Source: Euptelea pleiosperma
Lineage: Eukaryota > Streptophyta > Magnoliopsida > Ranunculales > Eupteleaceae
NCBI GenBank assembly: GCA_035048495.1
Contig: CM068547.1
Location: 22,637,913-22,701,912 of the forward strand
Direction of reading: 5' to 3'
Length of the DNA stretch: 64,000 nucleotides
The position numbers were made by a program, and so were the translations under genes. This document shows positions 1 to 8,619 of this stretch, in pieces. The notes under the pieces are model-generated. The model saw nothing but the letters and a program-made list of their open reading frames with translations. It was not told the DNA's origin and made no database searches. Each line of letters begins with the position of its first letter. Within the stretch, counting starts at the first letter, position 1.

Positions 1-1593
1 TATCTATCCAGCATTTTGGTAAGGCATTTCAGACTTTGTATGTTTCCATTAAGGAAAATGAAAATATCATCTACAAATAATAGGTGACTAGGGCCCGTGC
101 ACCTTTCAGACTAACCATAGGAGCGATAAAACCTTTATCTTTAAGCCACATGACCCCCTTGCTCAGAACATCCTCAACTAATGCAAAAAGGAGAGGAGAC
201 AGTGGATCTCCCTGCCTAAGACCCCTACTCACCTTGAAGAAACCACAAGGACCTACATTGTATTAAACAACCATTTACCCTAAAAGATCGACCTTGTAGG
301 AAGGTTTGAACACGGGACCTCCCAGGCATCACACCCTCTAGGGAACGTTGTTTCGCCCACTTCACCCAATAGATCGACCTATTGGGAAAGGCAAAACAAC
401 TATGTATACCAATGGGTCGTCGGGCCAATACAACACGCAAGGGAACACACCATCCGCTAACACATTGATCATAACAAAAATATGGGCACTACTAACACTC
501 TTTAACCCAACTGCACCATCTATTGAAAAAACCGAAATTTTGCAATACTTATAACAAAAATACCCAATCCAGAGTGTCGTATGCTTTCGAGATATCGATC
601 TATACCAACATTTCCACAATTTCGTTTCTTTTTTAGCTTATTAATCATTTCAGATGCCAGGCCACTATTGCTTTAAATCTCCCTTGAATGAAAGTGCATT
701 GTTCTTTAGAAACAATTTTCTTAGTGATTCCACTCAGGCTAGATGATATCAGCTTACTAATGATTTTCATAAGGAAATTACCCACAAAAATCAGTCTGAA
801 CTGATCAAGCTTGTTCACCCCGTCTTCTTTAGGTATGAGCACCAGAAAATTGGAGTTAGATCCAGCTGGAATTTTACCACCCCTAAAGAAGGAAATAATA
901 GCTCTACATACATCCTTCCCAATAATTGGCCAGCATGCTTTAAAGAAACATTTGGGGAAACCATCTGGGCCTGGGGCACTATCCGAGTCAAGGCTATATA
1001 GGTAAGCACTTCATTCTCCACAAGGGAGACAAGCTTAGGAATAATCTTCATCAATTCCTCATCGATATTGGAAACTTGTTTTGTAAATTCTCTTTGAAAA
1101 ACCCAACCACATTTCTTTTTATGTTCTCTTGATTGGTTAGCATCAGACCTTCTTCAGATAATATCTCCTGTATTGTACTTTGACCCCTTCTGAATCTAGT
1201 GCAAGTGTAGAAAAAAGAGGTATTTCTATCCCCTTCCTTGAGCCATTTAACTCTAGACTTCTGCCTCCACAAAGTCTCCTCTTGCTTTAGTGTGCTTTCA
1301 AAATCCACTTCTTTCTTGTTTATGGCAATCGCAAGATCATCAAGAAGATCGTCTTCTTCCAGCTGAACTTGAAGATCCTCCAACTCCTTCGAAGTGCTGT
1401 TAAGTTTTTGATTGATCAAGCCAAAAACCTCTCTATTCCAGATTTTGAGGGCCACCTTCAGTCTTCTAAGATTCTGAGATACTAGAAACATGGAGGCTCC
1501 ATACATTTGTTCCTCCCAGCTGTCCTTTACAAAGTACAAACTCCATAAAATTTGAATGTGATAGCCACATTTTCTGGAATCTAAAAGGAGCAT
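1..1593 (-). pseudogene. LINE-A reverse transcriptase (partial)
   Basis: The segment 1051-1593 carries the endonuclease-to-RT linker (KVALKIWNREVFGLINQKL, then SRVKWLKEGDRNTSFF). At 790-842 the RT start reads LIPKEDGVNKLDQFR, an LIPK...FRPI-type motif. Near 560-605 a one-base shift breaks the block related to SKAYDTLDW. After the TRIM insertion the [10 protein letters not shown] box follows at about 190-228, and the catalytic box reads FVDD at about 53-82 where YADD or FADD is usual. The palm ends off-window. The protein would copy LINE RNA at the nicked target, but this copy has several frameshifts and stops. Confidence 0.9.
261..462 (-). mobile_element. TRIM-1, miniature LTR element in LINE-A
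   Basis: A 202-bp insertion flanked by the 5-bp direct repeat CATTG (256-260 and 463-467). On the minus strand it starts TGTTAGCGGAT and ends GGTTGTTTAATA. It shares its LTR-like sequence (CGACGACC, ATACATAGTTG, GTCGATCT) with the copy at 17751-18001. It keeps one LTR, a short internal part and the end of the second LTR; the polypurine tract and the start of the second LTR appear deleted. It has no coding capacity. Excising it with one CATTG rejoins the LINE-A RT in frame. Confidence 0.75.
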
Positions 1594-1599
1594 TGTCAG

Positions 1600-2357
1600 G
1601 CTTAGGGATAGGAGAACTCCATCCTACGAGAGGAGAGTGATCAGAATTATGTCTAGGCAGAACCTCATACTTTTTTTTTGATCGGTAAAAGGATATATAT
1701 CAAAGAGGGCTGAGGGAGCCCAAAAAATCTATACGGCAGAACACAAAACTTCCATCCAGAGTATTCACTCAACCATAGTTGGTTAAAGAAAACTCTGTCC
1801 AGCTTACTGAAAATTCTTTGGCTACCCATTTGTTTGATGGTCCATGTATATTTCAGACCAGACCTTTGGCTTTCAATCAGGCTACAGTAATCTACCGTGT
1901 TTTGAAATTCTTCCATACAGCTCACCATCGGTCTTCTTCCACCTTTCTTTTCATCATTGGATAGAACAACATTGAAGTGTCCTCTGACAAGCCAAGGTTT
2001 GCCAGCTTGGCAAAGCAGATGAAGTTCCTCCCATAAACTTCTTCTCCCTACTATTAAGGAACTAGCATGGATGGTAGTATGATACTCTGCTTAATACCAA
2101 TGGAGATTTGTTGAGTATGATATAATATCAGGTTTTGGCATGTCTAACCTCCACAAAATCCATATATTCCCAAGTTTCTGAGTACAATCATTAGATATTA
2201 ATTCTGCAGCATAACTCCTGAAAAAAGTCTGTCTGTAGCATAAGACATCAGGATTATGATGTTCAATAATTTTCCTCCGGTGAGCTCTAGTCCTCCTGTT
2301 GCCAATGCCTCTAGCATTCCAATAGACAACTTTCATAACTGGGAGATTGAGAGTCAC
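1600..2357 (-). pseudogene. LINE-A apurinic-type endonuclease domain
   Basis: The domain opens with MKVVYWNARGIGNRR at 2357, the conserved WN-RG start of plant LINE endonucleases (exonuclease-endonuclease-phosphatase fold). In an intact element it nicks target DNA to prime reverse transcription. Around 1965-1985 the usual GDFN catalytic motif reads GHFN, so a metal-binding aspartate is replaced by histidine. The block around 1760-1930 (TWTIKQMGSQRIFSKLDR) is the typical SRLDR-like region. The C-terminal SDH motif is preserved near 1636-1650, after the 71-bp insertion at 1664-1734. Stops and frameshifts near 2090 and 1930 make the domain inactive. Confidence 0.85.
1664..1734 (-). mobile_element. 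71-bp 5'-truncated LINE tail with poly(A)
   Basis: Flanked by the 8-bp repeat GGCAGAAC (1656-1663 and 1735-1742). Read on the minus strand it ends in a run of nine A followed by GTATGAG, and the body (CTCCCTCAGCC...ATATATCC) resembles LINE 3' UTRs, ending like the LINE-C tail near 33150-33230. Its removal restores the LINE-A endonuclease frame through the SDH motif. It is best read as a severely 5'-truncated retroposon. Confidence 0.7.
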
Positions 2358-2439
2358 TGAATGCTGGTGTCTCTGCTGTGAAAGCAGTCATGCTGAAAAC
2401 TACCCAAACTCACATAATATGAACTGTCAAGATGCAAAG

Positions 2440-3060
2440 GTCCCCAAAAAATAGCAGGTCTGAACTCACACTTAAGCAGACAGACCATCCCCCCATACAG
2501 CAGTCACCCTGAGAAGGTGATACCCAGCCACCGCTGATCAAAGACCATGCAGACAGCAGACTAGAAGCAGTCCTAGAGCTCACACTAGAGCAGACAAAAC
2601 GTCCCCATAGCCTCCAAATTCAAGTCCATAAAGAAACAAGCACCCAATCCCACAACCAGCAGGTGCCCTGAGATAACACCAACCCCAGAAATCTGACCAA
2701 ACAAAACCAGCCACTACAGCTCAAAATACTATACAAGAGAAAGGAAGGTCTGCATCTCACACTAGAGCAGATAGACCACCCCACATACAGCAGTCTATCT
2801 TAGAAAAAGAATCCCAGCCACTGTTGCTCAAACACCCTGCAAACAGCACACCAAAAACAGTCCTACAGCTCACACTAGAGCAGGCAAAACATTCCCACAT
2901 ACTCCAAATACCAGTTCATATGGAGACAGGCATCCATCCCCACTTACAGCATTCTCCCTGTGAAAATAACCAAATCCAGACCCTGCTGCTCAAACAACCT
3001 GCTAACAACAGACCAGCAGTACTACAAACCATCCTAGAGCAGATAAACAAAATCCCTAGC
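2440..3060. repeat. Degenerate tandem repeat, period about 290 bp
   Basis: Phrases such as 'agctcacactagagcagac', 'cataca gcagtc' and 'gatacccagccac' recur. The block at about 2450-2640 is repeated, with changes, at about 2740-2925 and again in part at 2945-3060. The tract lies directly upstream of the LINE-A endonuclease (minus strand), where a LINE 5' UTR or ORF1 region would be. No convincing protein domain is seen on either strand. Confidence 0.6.
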
Positions 3061-3120
3061 CCAGAAGCAGAATACTCCCTGAACCAGCCACAACAAAAAA
3101 CAGAGGTATACCCACGACAC

Positions 3121-3429
3121 CACCTTTGATTAAATTGCTATGAGCTTTGCTTAAATTACCAGGATTAATTGAAGCATGGGTCGTATTATATTTATATCGC
3201 TACCCAATCTATATTACATCATACGAATATGCACATATAAATTTATATTTTTTTAGTGCATATTTTTGGATTAATAAAGTATTAAACCCAAAGTCCTCAC
3301 TTATCAACCTTCTGACATTCTCCTTTTTTGACTTCGCTTTTTTGAACCTAAAGCAATTCAAATTCGCATTTTTCAGTGGAAGAAGTTTTACCGCTTCACG
3401 GTTTGCTAACTATTTTCAAGAAATGAAAT
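3121..3429. other. AT-rich spacer between LINE-A and LINE-B
   Basis: AT-rich sequence with no recognisable exon, terminal repeat or domain. It may be the decayed 3' UTR of LINE-B, which ends just to the right on the minus strand, or intron sequence of the host gene. Confidence 0.4.
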
Positions 3430-4724
3430 TTATGTTGACATCAACCAACCATACCCAAAACCCGACATACTAACATCTGGGAAATCCTTGAGAACCAAAA
3501 GCCCATTTGGGGATCTTATAGGTGTTTTCATCACAAATTTAAGCCACCTCCTCGGATTTGTTTTAAAATATGCATTGGTTTCTCTCAAGCCACACACCAA
3601 CAAAACGTGAAAGGAAGAAGATGCCGAAGGATTCTTCCTCCACTTCCAAAAGCTCCAATTGGCCAACCCCTTGCCAACTTCTCTGGAAAAACACAAAAAA
3701 TGCCAAGAGTTGGAAGAGGTAACTCCACAAACTCCCAAGCCAAGGAGCAATGAATAAATAAGTCGAAGATAGTTTCGACATCATTCTAGCGCATAGAGCA
3801 CATGTTTGAGAAAAGCTTATTCATATGGGCAAGATGACCAGCCGTGAGAATCTTGTCATAAGCCACCATCCACATGAAGAAAGAAATCTTGGAGGGAATT
3901 GGAAATTTCAAGAGCTTGAAGGAGAAGAGAAAATTTTGGCCCCAAGAAGAGCATTATAGAAGGATATTACCAAGAAAATCCGATTATGAGACCACTTTCA
4001 AATCCTTGCGTCAAGGCTATTGAGAGGTAAATAGACTTCTTCAAAGCCCAAAAAGCGAAGGATATTCATGGCCATTTAGTTCCCTAAAAGATCTTGGACT
4101 CCAAACCAACACTCCCCCACCCTCTCATAACAATCCACCACCAAGGCAAAGCCTATTAGAGCAAAGAGCGAATAAAGATGAAAAGGAGACCTTAAGCAGA
4201 ACCTCTCCACATCACAAATCCTCACAAAATCTAACCCGACATCCGAAACAACCTTATATTTTAATCTCTTACAGAAAACTCTTTATACATCGAACATACC
4301 TCTCCAAACTCCTACCCCATTAAAAAAATTAAAAAAAAAATACTAACAAAGACCCATTTCCTCCCCCCTACCAAATCTCCAACACCATTTACCCAACAAT
4401 GTCATATTAAGTAATCTAAGACTTCTAATATCCACCCTACCCACCTCTTCGAACAAAACCCACTCAACAGACCTTTGCTATTTTCTTGTCAAAGGAACTC
4501 TCTCTGCAAGCCTCTCCACCACCCCCTCTAGAATTTAAAAGAGAGATAAAGTGAGTTGGTAAATTTTATAAAGCACTCCTGATAAGGGCAATCCTACCTC
4601 CATGTGAAAGGTACCTCCTTTTCCAATTAGCAAGCTTGTGTTCAAAGTGTTCAATCATCCTATCAAGAGCAACCACCAATCCAGAATCTCAACGTCTTCA
4701 CCAACCCCAATAATCTCACTCTTA
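3430..4724 (-). pseudogene. LINE-B 3' part: RT C-terminus and zinc-binding RVT domain
   Basis: On the minus strand, 4560-4680 reads MIEHFEHKLANWKRRYLSHG and continues as GRIALIRSAL, the typical C-terminal RT block of plant LINEs. Around 3760-3890 follows the zinc-binding RVT domain (ISFFMWMVAYDKILTAGHL), then LFIHC and, near 3580, ERNQCIF. Many stops and frame changes are present, so the copy is dead. The sequence stops at 4724, where Copia-1 begins, and resumes at 16267 with earlier RT motifs. The two parts are one LINE cut by the Copia insertion. Confidence 0.85.
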
Positions 4725-4729
4725 GAAAG

Positions 4730-4936
4730 AGTTGAAGAAGAATTAGGGTTAGGGTTAGGTTTCTGGATGAGAGAAGAGAGAGGAGAAAGGATGTCTACTG
4801 TGCTTAGGTCACAATGATCCATAAATCTTATTTATGTAAAACAAGTTACAGAAAGGATAAGTATACCCCTTATGAGGGGTATTTACATAACTACCCCTAT
4901 TACATGAAAATACGTATTTCTACGTATCTGATAACA
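4730..4936 (-). repeat. Copia-1 3' LTR
   Basis: On the minus strand it starts TGTTATCAGATACG and ends ...CTTCAACT, so the termini are TG...CT rather than TG...CA. The boundary is fixed by the GAAAG repeat next to it. It contains telomere-like CCCTAA units near its 3' end, as do the Copia-3 and Copia-4 LTRs. It is the partner of 16057-16261. Confidence 0.92.
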
Positions 4937-4945
4937 CTCCCCCTC
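4937..4945 (-). other. Copia-1 polypurine tract
   Basis: Minus-strand GAGGGGGAG directly abuts the TG of the 3' LTR. It is the primer site for plus-strand DNA synthesis in LTR elements. All four Copia elements here have the same or nearly the same tract. Confidence 0.85.
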
Positions 4946-6059
4946 AAGTTGGTGCATAGATATCTTTCATGCCCAACTTGAATAAGCATCTGTGAAGTTG
5001 CCAACTAGGAACTCCTTTGGTGAAGACATCTGCTACTTGTTCATTAGTCTTCACAAAGGGGGTACAAACTTCTCCAGACACGATCTTCTCCCGAATGAAG
5101 TGACGATCCACTTCAATGTGCTTGGCCCGATCATGTTGTACCGGATTGTGAGCAATACTGATAGCAGCTTTATTGTCACAGTATAAGCTCATGGATCCTG
5201 ATACTAGAAAACCAAGCTCAGCGACCAACATCTTCAGCCATAGCATCTCACACAAGCCATGGGCCATTGCCCTAAATTCTGCCTCTACGCTACATCGGGC
5301 AACTACTAGTTGCTTCTTGCTCCTCCAAGTAACCAAATTGCCCCCAACAAAGGTGCAATAGCCTGAAGTAGACCTCCTATCATCCTTGGCACCGGCCCAG
5401 TCTGCATCAGTGTACGACTCAACTCTCATGTGGTCATTCTTCTGGAAGAGAAGGCCTCTGCCAAGGGCAGACTTGAGATATCTCAGGATCCTGTGTGCTG
5501 CCTCTAAATGGATCTCCCTAGGAGAATGCATATACTGGCTGATAACGCTGACCGCATAGCCAATGTCTGGTCGAGTCAGGGAGAGATAGATCAATCTCCC
5601 AACCAGCAGCTGAAAACTCCCCACATCCTGTAGAGGCTCACTGCTCGAGTCGGCTAACTGGTGATTCTGCACTATTGGAGTCTCCACAGGTTTGATTCCC
5701 AACTTTCCAGAGTCCCTCAATAGGTCAAGGATATACTTCCTTTGTGTGATAAAGATTCCTTGGCTAGATCTAGCAACCTCTATGCCAAGAAAGTACTTAA
5801 GGGACCCTAGATCTTTCGTCTCAAATTCCCCTGCCAAGTGGTTCTTCAGATTTGTTACCTCTTCAGCATCATTCCCTGTCAGAATGATGTCATCCACATA
5901 GACTATGAGAGCAGTAGTACTCTTCCCCACATGCTTCACAAAGAGTGTATGATCAGCTTGACTTTGAGTGTAGCCCAGCTTCTTTACTGCTAAGGTGAAC
6001 CTCTCAAACCATGCTCTTGGGGATGCTTGAGCCCATAAAGTGCTTTCCTTAGTCGGCAC
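4944..6059 (-). pseudogene. Copia-1 RT C-terminal part and RNase H
   Basis: An open stretch of 371 codons. It begins in the RAWFERFTLAVKKLGY block and carries the catalytic LIVYVDDIILTG box of Copia reverse transcriptase. Downstream is the RNase H domain, with [11 protein letters not shown], a motif reading ARCSVEAEF where ARSSAEAEF is usual, YCDNKAAISIAHN and HIEVDRHFI. It ends DIYAPT just before the polypurine tract, the normal end of this family's polyprotein. The S-to-C and A-to-V changes next to the RNase H glutamate are unusual. The upstream RT part is out of frame at about 6060, so the protein cannot be made whole. Confidence 0.92.
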
Positions 6060-6975
6060 ACTCGGCTGCTATGCCCTGGTGGAGTGAATCCAGGAGGAGG
6101 AACCATTTAGACCTCTTCATGCAGATCACCATGAAGAAACGCATTCTTCACATCCAGCTGATGTAAATGCCATGCTTGGTTTGCTGCTAAAACAGCAGAA
6201 CCCTGATAGAGTTCATCTTTGCCATAGGTGCAAAGGTCTCTGCATAATCAATCCCGTAGGTCTGAGTGTACCATTTGCCTACCAGCCTGGCCTTGTACTT
6301 CTCTACTGACCCATCAGCCTTGTACTTTACTGTGAACACCCATTTGCATCCAACTGGCTTCTTGCCTCTTGGCAAGTCAACAAGCTCCCATGTTTTGTTC
6401 TTATCTAGTGCCTTCATTTCATCTACTATAGCAGCTTTCCATCTAGGATGTGCTAGCCCTTCTGCCACGGAGGAGGGAGTGGGAATGGTAGAAACTGATG
6501 TGATAAAGGCTCTGTATGAAGGTGAAAAGGAATCGTAGGAAACAAAGTTACTCAATGGATGTTGAGTACAACTTCTAATGCTTTTTCTAACAGCAGTAGG
6601 AAGATCAGAATCGTCAGTAGACAAGGGAATGACAGGAATAGAGATGGATGGAGAATTACCGAGATCCAAAGAAAGAGCAACTGGTTCTGGATCAGCTGTG
6701 ACTTTCGCCCTTCTGCTATAGACTTTGAGCTCCATCTGAGCTCCAGGAGCACTATCAATCACACTAGTAGTATGAGTGGGCAGAGACCTCTCAAACTCCA
6801 GAGGAGGAGATAGAGATATAGCAGGAAGAGGAACAGTACACCTCTCTTCATGACTACTCTCCCCCTGAAGAGAAGTGGGAGAGAAAAAAGAAAGCTCCTC
6901 ACGGAAGGTGACATCCATACACACAAACTTCTTCTCAGAGGAAGGATGGTAACACTTGTACCCTTTATAGGTAGA
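6060..6975 (-). pseudogene. Copia-1 integrase tail and RT N-terminal part
   Basis: On the minus strand from 6975, the post-integrase motif GYKCYHPS is followed by a variable linker. Then come the RT start motifs: WELVDLPRGKKPVGCKWVF, YKARLVGKWYTQTYGIDY (AKGYTQT is usual) and, at 6060-6190, LDVKNAFLHGDLHEEV followed by a stop. A small deletion near 6055-6065 shifts the frame at the GLKQ-P motif. The piece is cut at 6975-6980 by Copia-2. Confidence 0.88.
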
Positions 6976-6980
6976 AGAAT

Positions 6981-7169
6981 AATTGAAATCAAGTCCTGTA
7001 TTGTAGAGGGAAAGAGGAAAGAGAAGAGAGAAGAGAGGGGTTATGTGTGTTAACCCTACACACCCCAATGAATCTTATTTATATTAATAAGTGTGGGCCC
7101 TTACATAAGTAAGAAAATAAAACCATAAAGACACTAAACAATCTATAATAATAGAGAGGTCCTTCAACA
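6981..7169 (-). repeat. Copia-2 3' LTR
   Basis: On the minus strand it starts TGTTGAAGGACC and ends GATTTCAATT. The 5' LTR ends CAACT, so this copy has a C-to-T change one base from its terminus. It contains a TATTAATATAAATAAG stretch typical of a U3/R core promoter. The boundary is set by AGAAT at 6976-6980. Confidence 0.92.
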
Positions 7170-7178
7170 CTCCCCCTC
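7170..7178 (-). other. Copia-2 polypurine tract
   Basis: Minus-strand GAGGGGGAG next to the TG of the 3' LTR. It overlaps the last bases of the polyprotein stop region. Confidence 0.85.
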
Positions 7179-8619
7179 AAGTTGGGACGTAGATATCAAT
7201 CATGCCCAACTTGCTCAAGCACTTAGTAAACGGAGCTGCTACAACGCCTTTCGTAAGAATGTCTGCTAGCTGATCAGATGTAGGAACGAAGGGTGTGCAG
7301 ATCACTCCCGATGTCACTTTTTCACGAATAAAGTGACGGTCTGCCTCGATGTGTTTGGTCCTGTCATGTTGAACTGGGTTGTAGACAATACTTATCGCCG
7401 CCTTGTTGTCACAGTATAATGACATGGACCCTTCTACGGGGAAACCGAGTTCTCCAAATAACAGTTTAAGCCACAGTAACTCACAGACCCAATGGGCCAT
7501 TGATCGGAACTCAGCTTCGGCACTCGAACGTGCAACAACCTGTTGTTTTTTACTTCGCCATGTAACCAAATTTCCTCCCACAAAAGTACAATATCCTGAT
7601 GTAGAGCGCCTATCATCTTGGGCTCCTGCCCAATCAGCATCTGTGAAACCCTCCACACGCATGTGGCCTTGATGGCTGAATAGTAAGCCACGGCCTGGGG
7701 AAGATTTTAAGTACCGCAAAATCCTGTATGCGGCTTCCAAATGTGTAGTACGGGGGGAATGCATGTATTGGCTAACTACACTCACCGCATATGCAATATC
7801 GGGGCTAGTATGAGCTAGGTATATAAGTCTCCCCACCAACCGCTGAAAGCTACTCACATCCTCTAGAGACTCCCCTGACTGACCATCGAGTCTATGATTT
7901 GCCTCAATGGGTGTGTCAACAGGTCGAGCCCCTAGCATACCAGTATCCCGCAGCAGGTCCAACACATATTTCCTTTGTGAGATGAAGATTCCTTTATTGG
8001 ATCTCACAACTTCTATCCCCAGAAAGTACTTCAATGTACCCAGATCCTTGATCTCAAATTCCAAAGCCAAGAACTCCTTCAACCGGGTTATTTCTGCAAT
8101 ACAATTACCCGTAACAATGATATCGTCGACATATACAATCAAAACCGTCACAGCCTCCCTGTCACGTCTGATGAACAAAGTATGATCAGCTTGACTCTGA
8201 CTATACCCCATTCGTTTGACTGCCCCACTAAAGCGCTCGAACCATGCTCTCGGTGATTGTTTCAAGCCATACAAAGTTTTCTGAAGCTTGCATACTTTCT
8301 GTTCATCCCCAGAAAGTTGAAAGCTAGGAGGGGGCAGCATATACACTTCTTCCTTAAGATCCCCATGAAGGAAAGCATTCTTGACGTCGAGCTGAAATAG
8401 TGGCCAAGACTGATTTGCGGCAAGGGAAAGGATAACCCTGATGGAATTGAGCTTAGCTACAGGAGCAAATGTCTCCTTGTAGTCTATCCCATAAGTCTGA
8501 GAGTAGCCTTTTGCCACCAATCTTGCCTTGTACCGATCCACTGAACCATCACGCTTGCATTTCACAGTGTAAACCCATTTGCATCCAATGGGTTTCTTGC
8601 CTCTTGGCAAGTCTACCAA
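7177..8619 (-). CDS. Copia-2 reverse transcriptase and RNase H
   Basis: An open frame of 480 codons. Residues about 1-240 are the Copia RT: LPRGKKPIGCKWVYTVK, YKARLVAKGYSQTYG, LDVKNAFLHGDLKEEV, LYGLKQSPRAWF and the catalytic LIVYVDDIIVTG. Residues about 330-480 are RNase H, with [37 protein letters not shown] and HIEADRHFIREK; the catalytic D, E and D residues are all visible. It ends DIYVPT before the polypurine tract. The frame is not preceded by its own start. It continues the polyprotein from 8613-10601, from which it is separated by one missing base in an A-run (minus strand, about 8632-8640). That gap is either a frameshift mutation or a base-calling error. Confidence 0.93.
   Translation of the reverse strand: MVDLPRGKKPIGCKWVYTVKCKRDGSVDRYKARLVAKGYSQTYGIDYKETFAPVAKLNSIRVILSLAANQSWPLFQLDVKNAFLHGDLKEEVYMLPPPSFQLSGDEQKVCKLQKTLYGLKQSPRAWFERFSGAVKRMGYSQSQADHTLFIRRDREAVTVLIVYVDDIIVTGNCIAEITRLKEFLALEFEIKDLGTLKYFLGIEVVRSNKGIFISQRKYVLDLLRDTGMLGARPVDTPIEANHRLDGQSGESLEDVSSFQRLVGRLIYLAHTSPDIAYAVSVVSQYMHSPRTTHLEAAYRILRYLKSSPGRGLLFSHQGHMRVEGFTDADWAGAQDDRRSTSGYCTFVGGNLVTWRSKKQQVVARSSAEAEFRSMAHWVCELLWLKLLFGELGFPVEGSMSLYCDNKAAISIVYNPVQHDRTKHIEADRHFIREKVTSGVICTPFVPTSDQLADILTKGVVAAPFTKCLSKLGMIDIYVPT

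Larger units (their letters stand above)
1..2357 (-). mobile_element. LINE-A, non-LTR retrotransposon (degenerate)
   Basis: This is a plant L1-type LINE read on the minus strand. It runs from an endonuclease start near 2357 through a reverse transcriptase that continues past the left edge of the window. Domains appear in the expected order (endonuclease, linker, reverse transcriptase) but in several frames with stops, so the copy is dead. Two later insertions interrupt it: a TRIM element at 261-462 and a 71-bp poly(A)-tailed LINE tail at 1664-1734. Removing either one restores the local LINE frame, which fixes the order of events. An ORF1 (gag-like) is not recognised; the place where it should lie holds a tandem-repeat tract (about 2440-3060). 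Confidence 0.9.
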
